Assembly (NCBI RefSeq): GCF_016802725.1
Contig: NC_052679.1
Location: forward strand, 558,001-622,000
Direction: 5' to 3'
DNA: 64,000 nt
Source of the DNA: Solenopsis invicta
Lineage: Eukaryota > Arthropoda > Insecta > Hymenoptera > Formicidae
Position numbers and translations under genes: made by a program. Positions 49,314 to 60,643 of the stretch are shown piece by piece (position 1 is the first letter of the stretch; the number at the start of each line of letters is the position of its first letter). The notes beneath the pieces were generated by a model, which searched no databases, was not told the DNA's origin, and was given only the letters and a program-made list of their open reading frames with translations.

Positions 49314-52300
49314 CTAAAACAAAATATTTTTAATACTTAAACTGTATAAAAAATGCCAAATTTGTTGGTGCAATATAAATAAAATAAAAAATTACAAAAG
49401 AAGTTAGAATTATTTTTCTAACAATATTTTATAAATTCTTTCACAAAAAGACTTGTTTTTGAGTTACAAATGGTTAATTTCAAGATGTATGCAAAAATAA
49501 TCTTAGCGGATGAGATTCATCTCGAATAATTTTATCAAATACATATAGTTATATATAATTAATTATATTTGAATAATTTGTGCCTTACTTGATTTGCTTT
49601 CGGACATGGATCGCAGCTGGTTTTACATATTTGGACTTTACATTTGACAAGTACATTTATGCCAGAAAATTTAAAAGCTTTAAAAGACGAAAAAGCAATA
49701 ATAGAAGCGCCTGTATTGCGAGTTTTGTTTGTCTTTTGAAATGCATCAAACCGTGAATCTAAAATGCAGCCATTTTCGTCGGTGATGTTTACAGATTTGT
49801 TTGAGTCTTTGTCTCGAGCAAAGCAGTCGCGTACCTAGAAAATAATTATAGATGTTTACTTAATTTATGTCTTTTGCAAGGTAAAATTTTATTATCTTCA
49901 ACATGAACGCATCAAGAAATAATTATTACTTTGCAATTATATCTTATGTATATTTGTAAATTAATTGTATCTCCAGTGTTTACGTTTCCATATGTTTAAA
50001 CACGTAATTCTATCTTACAAATTAGTATTATACGCATAAAATGATTTTTTCGATACATACCTCTATATCGAAACCAGGATCAATCTTTACAGAAATGACT
50101 AAAGTCAAAGTTGAATTAACTCTTACAGGTTCATTAGCTATGATTCCAAACGGATCATTGCCGATTTTAATTTCTAGATTGGCTGTAGCATTACGAGTCA
50201 AGAGTTTTGAAGGTGGAGATTCAAAATACACTTGCTGTTTAAAAAAGTACAAACATTCAACATTATATACTTCGTAAAATAAGAAACTATAAAAAAATTT
50301 AAACTTATATTTTTATACTTTATCTTAAAATCTTGCACACAGAATTTCCTTTAAGTTATTATACAAAAAGTTAAGAGATTTCAGAATTTGTTATGAAAAT
50401 ATTAATTTCAATGAATGAAATAGATGTTTTTACATTTCTCATATGTAACACATGATATATCATATTTGAAAAAATTTTTGTGCCTTACTTCCAGACAAGG
50501 TTCGCAGTTAGGTTTACATAATTCGACGTTACACTCGATGAATAGATCCATAACGTCGGGAAATTTAAAAGCATGAAAGAATGCGTAAGCGATAATAGAA
50601 GCGCCTGTATTGCCGGTGTCATTTGTTTTTTTAAATGATTCCAAAAGTTTTGGTTTTAAATTACAGCCTTTTTCATCGGTAAGTTTCAGCATGTTGGTCG
50701 AAGTTTCATCTCGCGCCAAACAGTCGCGTACCTTGAAAATAATGATAAATATTTGTTTAATTTACATTTCTTTTTTGAATCGCAATCAAAATAAAATTTT
50801 ATTAGTTTAAAAGTGAACGCATTAAGAAATAATTATTAATTTGCAATTATTCCTTACATATCAGTGAATTAAGCTTCAAAAATGCTTCCGTTACTATATG
50901 TTCAAACACAAAATTTTATTTCATGAATTATTATTATTCGCTTTATATGCTTTACAATGGATACCTGAAGATCAAAATCAGAATCACCCTTTACAGAAAC
51001 TACTAAAGTCATTGTTTCTCCAATTTTTACAAGTCCATTGGCTATTGGTGCAAAAGGTCCTTTGCCTATTTGAATATCTAATTTGACTGTCGCAGTATCA
51101 CCATTAAATGTAACAATCTCCTGGTTCAACATATCTACTGAGAGATTCGTTGTCAGAGTCTGATTGATGTTTCCTTTCCAGATACATTGTACTCTTCGAA
51201 CTGTATCCCAGACTTCTTGTATATCCGGTTCATTCTTTAGCAATAAATTTCATTTTTCAATGTTTATTATAAGTGATATTTTTGCAGGCTAAATATAACT
51301 AATAAAAATTGAGGAAAATATAAAAAATCAAGCTAATAATTAATTTTATACCAACTTGTAATACGAGAACATTTTCCAAATACGCTTGGCCAGTCGCACT
51401 CTCGAAATCGTTAATAAATTTAGTTCCGCAGGAGCCTAGATTCACCTTGAAAGAGTATCGCGTTAAGCCAGAATTCTGTTTTACATAGATACATTCCGGA
51501 TTTGTGTAAAATCCCTAAAATTGGATAAAATCGGTAAATAATTATAAGGTAATTTTTAGTGTATGTCTAAGAAATTGTTTTGTTTCGCGTTTACCTTAGA
51601 ATAAATAATGCCGTAAAATGCGCGATTGAATTCGATATTGATCGTCATCGTAGTTTTACTGCATTCCACATCAAGGCTATGAATATGTGGAGGATGATTG
51701 CGATCATTATCAGCCTGAATGGTTTCTGATTGGTAAAATTATAAATTATTTTTTTATATACTTTGTTTCTATGTTATATTATTTATAGCCAAAAAGTAGT
51801 TTTGGTACTCATACTTGAAGTATCAGTTGTAGTTTCAGCAATTTGGGGATCTTTTTTTGGTACATTTGGAAAAGTAGTTCTACTTGTTACCGGAGGAAGA
51901 TAGTATGCTGGTGGTCTTCTAGTTGTGGTTGGTGGAGGTGATGTACGTGGTGGTGTATATGGTTTTGGTGAATATGTTGGTGGTGTACGTGGTGGTGGTG
52001 AAGGTAGTGGTGGTTCAACTGTTTCATTTCCTCTAATTTTGACGTCACCTATGACCTCGATAAGATCCTTTGATAATTTAATACATTTAGTCAGATATGT
52101 TGCATGTATTACGTGAACAAAGTTGATTTAATGCACAGTATTATTTAATGCTATACTTACAGCCTTTTCAATGTTTTGCATATTAGTGTTATTATTAATA
52201 TCAGGTGCATAATGGCCACCAGTTCCTGCCACCAGTCCCATTGAGCCTGGATTTTGCCTGCCAGTTCTAAAGGGAGAACGGAATGATTGTGGTTTGATCA

Positions 52301-53658
52301 ATGAGAAAAACAGAGATTGCGGTGTTAAACAACTGGATGAAAATTTTGAGCAATTCATTGGCAAAGAGGCTGAATGCGAAAACTGATTCGATTGAGGTTT
52401 AAAGAATGTGTAGCCTCTGAATGTTTGTGGTATGTATGTTTCAGACTGTTGGCTAGTTAGTCGCGGAGTAAAATATGGTGTGGACAAAGATTGTTCGATT
52501 GTCGAGAAACTAGTATTTAGTGGAGTGTAGATTGATGATGGCCGCTGGACGTTATAGTTCACTATGTTCTTTTGCTGTGAGTTCTTGACTTGGAAAGATT
52601 GAAGTTTTTCGAGCTGTCTTTTTTTGACTGATGAATACTCATTTGTATTCAATTGTTGACTATCTGTAAAAATATATGGAATGGCTGTAAAAACGGAATG
52701 GATTAAATGAAATAGAAATTGTAATAAATTTTGTACATATAATGATAAATATAACAATAATGCAAAGCTTTTTAAAATATTGCGGTACTAATATTTTGAA
52801 GCTCTTGAGTAGCCTGCCGAGAATTTAATCTTGACGAAGGCATAGTATCGCAGAAAAAAAATAATAGGCATCAAAATTAACGTAATTAACTATGAAATTT
52901 TGTCTTGTCATTTTGTTATTATGCATTTTATTATAAAAATGTGATTTGGCTCGTATTTATTAAAAACGTAAAATTAAACCACATTTAAAGTTATCTTTAA
53001 ATTTTATACGTAAAAGCATATTTTTTACTCTTTTTACAGCTATCCATGTGTTTTTTTAACTGAAACTTTGAAAAAAATGAACTTGTTTTAATAAACTAAT
53101 TACTATATATTACTTATATTAAATATTTTAATAAACGTATTCTGTTTACTACTGTATTAGTACTATTACTATTACTGTATCAGTAGCTGATGCTGTTTCA
53201 TCAGTTCTCTGAATACTAACAATCAGTTTAGTTATTGAAACACTATCAGTTTGGTTTTTGAAAGGAACAAGCTTTACTTCACGTGGTTTTTACAATTACT
53301 TATTTATTTAACTGTTTAAAGAGAAAAGAATAATTGAAATACATTTAAATTGATACACTAGTGTTTTCTGTGTATGTATTATATATGTTCGCAATTTGAA
53401 TGCATTGAAAATAATAATTTACATAGTTTAAGTTCAAAGTAATTGTACCTATTTTTGATACTAACAGCATTAAACTGTCTATAAATTATCCCTTCTTTTT
53501 TCTACTTTTCTCACTCGCTAATTAAAAAGTATTAGAATTTTTTGTAACTTCTTACCGGAATTTGCAATTTTTATGAAGCTGATGCGACGGCCGAACTCCT
53601 GACTGCACATTGCTGCAATCGAGAAAGTGATGAAAACAATTGCTGTAATAAACCTCAT
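49107..53658 (-). CDS. Intact secreted ZP-domain protein with two ZP-C modules, ten exons, 762 aa (copy B)
   Basis: Join on the minus strand (5' to 3'): 53556-53658, 52161-52663, 51815-52067, 51595-51725, 51356-51514, 50965-51234, 50489-50731, 50061-50234, 49589-49834, 49107-49313, total 2289 bases. Every junction has GT/AG and agreeing phases. Regions by residue: signal peptide within 1-34; Ser/Gln/Pro-rich 35-202; Pro/Thr-rich 203-286; ZP-N 287 to about 400, with its four cysteines in VECSK, NPECIY, LGSCG and VQCIW; first ZP-C about 435-554; second ZP-C about 565-694; tail 695-762 with a tetrabasic site RRRR at about 700-703. ZP modules polymerise into extracellular filaments or apical matrix. 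The usual C-terminal membrane anchor after the cleavage site is not visible, so a secreted product is inferred. Function and expression site are unknown. Confidence 0.85.
49589..49834 (-). CDS. ZP copy B exon 9: second ZP-C
   Basis: Phase 0/0 exon of 82 codons paralogous to exon 7: VRDCFARDKD, TDENGC, NTGASIIAFSSFKAFKFSG, VKCKVQIC, KTSCDPC. All six cysteine positions are kept. The FPD of the AFKFPD motif is changed to FSG. Confidence 0.83.
50061..50234 (-). CDS. ZP copy B exon 8: first part of second ZP-C
   Basis: Phase 0/0 exon of 58 codons. The last 45 residues or so repeat the pattern of exon 6: LEIKIGNDPFG, NEPVRVNSTLTLVISVKIDP, GFDIE. It lacks the ZP-N part that exon 6 has, so only the ZP-C half was duplicated. 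The acceptor is AAACAG. Confidence 0.82.
50489..50731 (-). CDS. ZP copy B exon 7: ZP-C1
   Basis: Phase 0/0 exon of 81 codons. It has the six cysteines of this module in VRDC, EKGC, IECNVELC, KPNC and EPC, with the motif YAFFHAFKFPD that is diagnostic for insect ZP domains (compare FQAFKFPD). In a conventional ZP protein this would be the last ZP module. Confidence 0.88.
50965..51234 (-). CDS. ZP copy B exon 6: end of ZP-N, linker and first part of ZP-C1
   Basis: Phase 0/0 exon of 90 codons. It begins NEPDIQEVWDTVRRVQCIWK, the conserved end of ZP-N with its fourth cysteine. The ZP-C entry follows: LDIQIGKGPFAP, GETMTLVVSVKGDSDFDLQ. The aligned exon in copy A carries one extra base. Confidence 0.88.
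51356..51514 (-). CDS. ZP copy B exon 5: ZP-N core
   Basis: Phase 0/0 exon of 53 codons. It carries the second and third ZP-N cysteines (TNPECIYV, LGSCGTKF) and the strand sequence AYLENVLVLQ that leads into the next exon. The donor is a less usual GTTGGT, also seen in part in copy A. Confidence 0.85.
51595..51725 (-). CDS. ZP copy B exon 4: start of ZP-N
   Basis: Phase 1/0 exon encoding HPPHIHSLDVECSKTTMTIN and FNRAFYGIIYSK. It carries the first ZP-N cysteine and the F-x-G-I-I-Y-S-K motif typical of insect ZP domains. Confidence 0.87.
51815..52067 (-). CDS. ZP copy B exon 3: Pro/Thr-rich mucin-like linker
   Basis: A 253-base phase 0/1 exon. It contains runs such as PPLPSPPPRTPPTYSPKPYT and PPPTTTRRPP, likely O-glycosylated or extended, then FPNVPKKDPQIAETTTDTS. 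The donor is GTATGAGT. The acceptor AAAG before 52067 has only a modest pyrimidine tract. Copy A has a Gly-rich segment at the corresponding place instead of the proline repeats. Confidence 0.72.
52161..52663 (-). CDS. ZP copy B exon 2: Ser/Gln/Pro-rich linker
   Basis: A 503-base phase 1/0 exon after TTTTTACAG, before GTAAGTAT. It has low-complexity polar sequence with FQVKNSQQKN, the cysteine pair in NCSKFSSSCLTPQS and the basic patch FRTGRQ. No known domain. It is the most divergent part between copies, which differ by short insertions and deletions that keep the frame in A and B. Confidence 0.8.
53556..53658 (-). CDS. ZP copy B exon 1: signal peptide
   Basis: Begins at the ATG of MRFITAIVFITFSIAAMCSQ, a typical hydrophobic signal with cleavage expected near the cysteine/serine. 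Ends in phase 1 before GTAAGAAG. The same exon, with similar sequence and the same phase, is found in copies A and C, which supports the start. Confidence 0.85.
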
Positions 53659-56600
53659 TCTGAAAAAATAAATTTTATTTTAATTAATGATGAATAATAT
53701 CTACACAATTATTTATAGTGTTCACAATTATAAAAAAACCTAATTGCTGCTTAAATTTGTTAGGTATAACTATGGGTACCTTTGTTTTTATGCTAACTCA
53801 TTCACTCATTTTGTCAGAAATTTTTATTGCACTAAATAAATGTGTTATTGGTTTTAATTCCCTTTTTATCTTCTTATGACGCACTTTTTAAGCATATATT
53901 CTAGGTATAAAGCGTGTATTTAAATGGTAAATTAAAAAGTGACTTTATTTAGTGCCAAGTTTTATTCGGTTCAAGTATCTTATAAAAATAAATTATGATT
54001 TTGATTCATGTTATAAATTAGTCTCTCATTGCATTAAAATAATTATTGAAATAATATAATTGCGTAATATGATATTGTACACATATTACACGTTCAATCC
54101 GTACATAGTAGATAATTACTGTTCGTTCATAGTACCTATCACAAAATATATAGAGATTCTTTCTTAGCGCTAAAATAAGAATTATTTATAGTTATATAAA
54201 TTCAAAATTATGGTTTCTCTCTAAAATCTTTATTAACCACTTGCAGAGCGGACAGAAAACCATCGTACATTTTTGCATAAACATTCTTCAATATGTCAAC
54301 GTTATGTCATTAATCCATCAGTGCAACTAAATTATGATACACTACTTGGTTATTACATACACTTGTGAGACACTATTGAATTGATGTGGAAAAATATCGA
54401 GAAATTATCAGCGAGATCATGCTCGAACGAGGTGAAAGGTAAAAAAAAATAAAAGGTCAATGATGAAAGTTAAGGCCAAAGCACAGACTTTTGCATAACG
54501 CATGATGTATAAGAGAATTAACCAATCTGAGTTCTTCATTTCTATCCTGAGAAGAAAAATAAAGGATTTTGATTGATTAATTCATTTATGTATTATGCGT
54601 TAGAGTCAGTGCTCCGACCTTTACATTGCATCGGTTAGAAAAACGTACAGATACGTATACTGATGGGCATTCGTTTGATTTTGTGATTTTTTTATCTTTT
54701 TTATTCTTTTGCCCAAATTTTAGCATTTTTTGCAGCTCGTATATCGGTCCTATTCGGTGCATTTGCCACAATGGGGTAGCTTGGATGCAAAAAAATCTTT
54801 AGAAGAGAGTAATAATAAAAACACAAAATTTTAAATCATGTTCAAATGTAGACTAAAAAATTTTGTTGATTAAAACGTATAATGAAAACATAAATAAGTT
54901 AAGACACCCAAGATAAACTGTACAGAACTTTTGTTTGAAGATTTAATATTATATTTTTTTTAATGCTACCATTATTATTTACTTTATCTACAAAATTATA
55001 TATAATTAATGATTGGACGCGGAAGGCTCAAAACTCTTATAAAAATAAGCAAAATTCTTTAGTTTAAACTTTTATGCAATTAAATCTAGCCATGTTATCT
55101 GTATCACTGTATAATAAAATTGTTAGCAGTATATTTTCACACCATTTGGATAATTTGCTATGCAATTCTTTCTTTATAATTTCAAATATTATGTTTTAGC
55201 CAAACATCTTTTTATATGTTTTTTTTTAAATACATTTTCACAAAAACAAAAACCATATCACTATTGGAAACGCTTTCTGACCAAATGATAATTAGAGCAT
55301 GTTATATAAAATCAATACGTATCATATTAGAAAACATATTAAAAAAAAAATATTTAGCTTTTTCAAAGATTAGTATTTTCAATTAAATTAAGTACGATGT
55401 CAAAAAGTTTACCAGAAAATTTACGTAGCATGCATTACATATAAATTCTTGGATTACGTTACTTCATATAGATAAATAGCAAATAAACTTTTATTTCTTA
55501 AATGTTGTAGTATTTATTAATTCATTATGAATTTCATAATTAGAAGCATGATATACAGAGAAATTACGTCACCTTAAAAAAATGATTGATTACACAATTA
55601 ATATATTAATACAAATACGACGTATACAATAATGGCATATAATTCTTGATACAGGAGAATTTAAAACTTAATCATTAATGCATTTTTATTATTTTTATTT
55701 AAATACAGCTTGAACCTATCTTAAATGTTTCTTGTTTCTTCGTGTATTTCGTAAAGTCTAGTCCGCTAAGATAAATGTTGCGAAGTGTGTAAAACGAAGA
55801 CTCTGATAGTCATTTTTCTTTTCCGTATATATAACGCAAAGTCAACTGTGTCAACTGTGTAGAAAACATACATAATGACTTTTACTATGATACAAGTGAA
55901 CAAATAATTTTATCTTCAATACGTAGCAAATAAAAAATAAAGCAGATGTTTTCGAACTTCAGTATTTGACTACCATTAAAAAAAAAACTTAAAATATGAG
56001 AAAAGACAAACCCTGTATAAGTACTTAATTATTTATTAACTAGTTATTATTCCTGCAATTTAATATTGCATTTTAAAAAACTGAGAAATTTACCTGTAAA
56101 TGAAGCTCTTGCGAAAGTTAATAAAAAGTAACTGCTATAAAGTTGCTGAAATTAATCTTCCGCAACACAATATTATAAAAGCTTTGCGTTGTGCACGCTT
56201 TTATGAAGCAGGTAAGAGTGAATTGTAAACATTTTCATTTCAGCTTTATATAGATTTACCTATACTCTCTTATTTATAGCCAGGCTCTGCACAGTACCAT
56301 CACTTTCACTATGTCTTTCGTAATTTTATCGACGGGATGAAAGAAGCACTTGCTGACAAAATTGTACATTAGTTAAAAATCTTATAAAAGAAATATTTTA
56401 CCTTATAAAGATAATAAATATATGTCAAGTATATGTAACATTAGTTTATTAAACAGTGAAGAGAGGGTTTTAGTAACTGATGTCAGTAGGTCACTTGAAA
56501 GATGATCTGTTGTAACCATTCCCCTCATAGCTTAAAGCAGATTAAGGGTTTTGATAAACTTGATGTATAAAAAAGTGATATTTTGGTCTTTTAGACGGAA

Positions 56601-56915
56601 CATCGGGGGGTTCGAGGGTTTCTGCTGGTCCAGAAGTTTGATATAATTCGCCTCCAGATGATTCAGTTGGGAGAGGGAGTAGAAAAATTCTGTCTGCTTT
56701 AGAGAAGGTAAATATCCGTCTTCGTATGGATTTGAGAACAATTAAAGAATTTGGAAATATATACCCAGAGATAAGTAGTTGATTTTGAAAAGAAACAATG
56801 TTTATCTAATAATTTATGACATTAAAATAAACATATAAACTAAATTTGATATATTAATATGAAGTTAGATATATTATTATTTATTTATTTACTTATTATT
56901 TATTGCTATATTTAC
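53659..56915. other. Upstream region of ZP copy B and spacer to copy C
   Basis: About 53.7-55.44 kb matches the region upstream of copy A. From 55.44 kb to 56.5 kb it is AT-rich with no recognised gene. An open segment of unknown nature lies at 56532-56762. Confidence 0.5.
56532..56762 (-). other. Open segment downstream of ZP copy C, of unknown nature
   Basis: Two minus-strand frames are open here. One has a proline-rich stretch including AETLEPPDVPSKRP, which could be the counterpart of the Pro/Thr linker exon, but similarity to copy B is not evident by eye. Without clear splice sites or homology it may be chance. Confidence 0.2.
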
Positions 56916-59180
56916 ATCGATTTCAACAGCTTTTCCTGTATCAGTTGTATTATTAATTTGAGGTTTATTGCCACCAGCTGCTTCAAACAGTGAATTTCTT
57001 AAATCTGCTTTTCGTCTATCAGTTCTGAAGGAAGAATAAAATGAAAAAAACAGAGGCTGCGGTGTTAAACAAGTAGATGACAATTTTGAGCAATTCAAAG
57101 GTAAAAGGGTTGAATATAAAAGCTAATTCGATTGACGGTTGGAGAATGTGGAATCTATGAAATATTGTGGTATGTACATTGAAGATTGTTGGCCAATTAG
57201 TCGCGGAGTAAAATATGGTATAGACAAAGATCGTCCGATTCCCGAGAAACTCGTATTCAACGAAGTATAGATTGATGACGGCCGCTGGGCGGTATAATTT
57301 ACAACGTTCTTTCGCTGAGAGTTCTTGACTTGGAATGGTTAAAGTTTTCCCATCTGTCTTTATCTGAAAATTAACATGTACTCATTTGTATCCGATTGTT
57401 GACTATCTGCAGAAAGATATATGAAATATGGTTGTCAAAAACGGAATAGGTTAAAATAAATTTCGCAAATATAATAATGAATATAACACTAATGAGAAGT
57501 TTCTAAAGTATAACGATATTAACTTCTTAAAAAAATTACTTGTACGATAAATTTTTTTTAATAAGAAATTTGTTATATGTTACTTAAAAATAAAACATTA
57601 AACAAAGATAAATAACTATATATTAAAATTTTTATACTTTTTTGATACATACTTTTTAATAATGACGAGATTATACTAGAAAACGATTGTAATAAACTAT
57701 ATATTTATATTTTTTATTAAAATTGATCAATATATTTTAATCTGTTTTATATGCAATTGTTAAATTTCTTTTAATTTTATAACAAACAAATAGCTTAAAG
57801 GTGTAGAAACCATTTTTTTTAAATTTGAAACTGTTATACTTAATGAAGATACAGAACGTACTTAAGTAAACATTTTAAAGAATTAATTGAAGACGCATTA
57901 ACATAGTAACGTAAGTGATTTGTTATTAAGACAAATATGCATTAAAGACAATTCCAGTAGAATATAATAAAGTAAATACCGTGCAGATGACAAAATGATG
58001 AATTAATAAATGTGCAATGAGTTATGGATTAATAATTATACACATCTAACATCTGAGTCGACGTGGTAGTGTATTCTGCATCAAAGATATTTTGCGTTAA
58101 AACAGTAGTTTACATTTATAGTAGTTGCATTTCTGACATTAAAAGCATTAAACTGTCTATAAATCAACGTTTATCTCCTTCTCCTTCTGTTTCTTCTTTT
58201 TTCTCTGTCTCTTTCTCTCTTTCTCTTCCTAATTAATTCTAGAAAGCTAAACTAAAGTACAAATGTATCTCAAACAAATTTCAAACTACTGAGCTAGTAG
58301 ACGATATTTTGGATTTAGGACTGTATTCATAATTCACTTTTATTTATTTGGGTGTGAGATGAGACGGTCGGCGCGCATATCAGTTCCTAGCTACCGAATT
58401 ATTCGCATCTATTTAGGATATATTTGTACCTCAATCTATAGATTTAGTGACAGTGTTTCGTTCAGATCAATTCGTTTGCTTTTAAAAGTAGTATATTATA
58501 CTTATAATTATGTAATTTACAGTTTTCAAATTTTATAAATTAATTGAAGCTATAATTGTCGACTTTTATGTGTAAAATCAATTGAATAGTTATATTGTAT
58601 TAAATGTAATATTTTTATATGCAACAATATGATAGTAACATATCTCTATACGTTTCGATTAAAAAGTATATCTAAAGAAGTATAAACAAATTTATAATGG
58701 TTTTTTTATTGTTTCCGCTATTATTGTTTCCGCTTTTATTGTTTTTTTTTATATTTGTCAACTTTTATATACATAGCAACCTAATTTTACTATTTAAAAG
58801 ATCACAATTACTATTTTTTTCTTATAGCTTAATATACTTTTCTCAAAATTGCGTTTAAAATTTTGAAATTGGTTAATTATAAAAAACGTGATCTATTTTT
58901 GTATGAAAAAAGTAATTTTCTTTCGATATTTTTTTTATTTAAATTATTTTTTTTAACTTCCGGTCAAGATAATTAACTTTAACTAACGCCATTCTACCTC
59001 AGTCTATCTTTAAAAGGTAAAAAAGATACTAGTTTTTTAGGGTTAAGAAAAAGTATTAAAATTCTTTCATAAATTTTTACCGGAATTTATCTTTTCAGTG
59101 AAGGTAATGCAACGGTTAAATTCCTGACTGTATACCACTGCAATCGAAAGAGTGAAAACAGTCACCATGATAAACTTCAT
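56916..59180 (-). pseudogene. ZP-family copy C, 5' remnant
   Basis: Exon 1 (59081-59180) is open and encodes a signal peptide starting MKFIMVTVFTLSIAVVYSQE, phase 1, with GTAAAAAT at the donor. Exon 2 (56916-57406, 491 bases) aligns with the long linker exon of copies A and B (NEYM, FQVKNS, QRPSSIYT, NCSKLSSTCLTPQ). It has three in-frame nonsense codons: TAA at 57360-57362, TAA at 57339-57341 and TAG at 57123-57125. Each falls where the intact sequence has a CAA or CAG glutamine codon, so each is explained by one C-to-T change. No ZP-N or ZP-C exons are found to the left before copy B. A truncated, decayed duplicate. Confidence 0.75.
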
Positions 59181-60643
59181 CCTTGGAAAGTAAATTTTAA
59201 TTTTATTAATGATTAAATTCCTTTTTTCTTTTCCTAAATAGTAGTTATGATTTCGGTTAAAATATTATCAATTGAAATAATCGCGTTGTGGGTATTTGCA
59301 TACAATATTACGATGAAATGTCATCGAGACAGTAGAGAAAATATAAAAATATATCTAATGATAGTAAACCATGGATATGATAGGCTAATCTTCATCGAAA
59401 GTAAAAAAATGATTATTACGCTATCTATGACTGTATTGGCAACTTTCGACATTTGAATTCACCATGCAGTAGAGATGATTTATGGTAAGAAAAGAAGCGA
59501 GAGGTTGCAAACATTGTAATTTTTTCTTTAAGAGCGTTTTACATTCTGGAATGATGTACAGGATTATGACTACAACTATATATGATTATAACTGTCCATA
59601 TAATTATAAAAATCGCTGCTTACTTGTAGTTCATCATCAAATATGCAACAGATATTATATTCTTCCGAAGCTTTTACGTGCATTAAAAATCCTGATAAGA
59701 CGTGTAATAAATTATATAACAAAATATTTCATAAAAATTATAATTAAGATTTTAATATTTTAATTCAAAACGCGTGATTATATAGTATGTATAATAAAAA
59801 AATTATAATTTTAAATTCCGTGTGAATTATTCTTTTAATAATTAAAAAAATTTAATTACTTTATTCTAACGTCTTCTGCCTTTTATTTAATATAATTTAC
59901 TATAATCCTTCAATTTTCTTCAATCTTTTGATTCAAGACATAAGAATAACAGTGTAAAAGAAGAGACATGACAATAAAAAATTGCTTATTAGGCGATGCA
60001 ATGTTGCATCTTGGTAATCAATCTCATTGGTGTCAAGTAGTGATAAAAACGTTAGTCGGATGCATAAGAAAAATATTTATGTCTAGCAACGTAGCAAGAT
60101 GACGTCTCCATGAGATAATTATGAAGGAAATAAATACTTCGTATCCAAATCTCATTGATAAAAGACAAAAAAATCGCTTTTATATTTTGTAAGAGATTCA
60201 TTAGAATTCGATAAAGAGATATTATATTTCGTAACAATTAATGCTATTAGGAAACTCAAAACTGAGTTTGTCCTGAGTTGTTATATTATCATGGACACTC
60301 ACCTTGCTGGAAGTAAGCAACAGTCTCGAACGAGTTGTCGGAGCGAATAGTCGGTCTTCTATATACGCATATCAAATAATAGTCGGTCTTTCTAGAGTAA
60401 TCAATTTTTTCCCGTTACTTTCTATACGAACTTTGCTTACAAATTCTCAAAAGTGATTAATTGGTGATTTGTGTTTGATCGCCGATACATTTGCACACGT
60501 TTGATCTAATTTTAAGATTGGACAATTAAGAATTTTGTGTATTTACAATATTTGTGTGCTGAGCAGCAGAGATGTTGAGAGGAACAAAAACCGGGAACTG
60601 CTTGACCGTTAGAGAATTAGAGAAATAACTTCGTCCGCATGAC
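59181..60643. other. AT-rich spacer; possible 5' part of the retroelement at its end
   Basis: No gene recognised. About 60260-60640 may be leader or LTR sequence of the gag remnant, but a second LTR copy was not found in the window. Confidence 0.4.
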
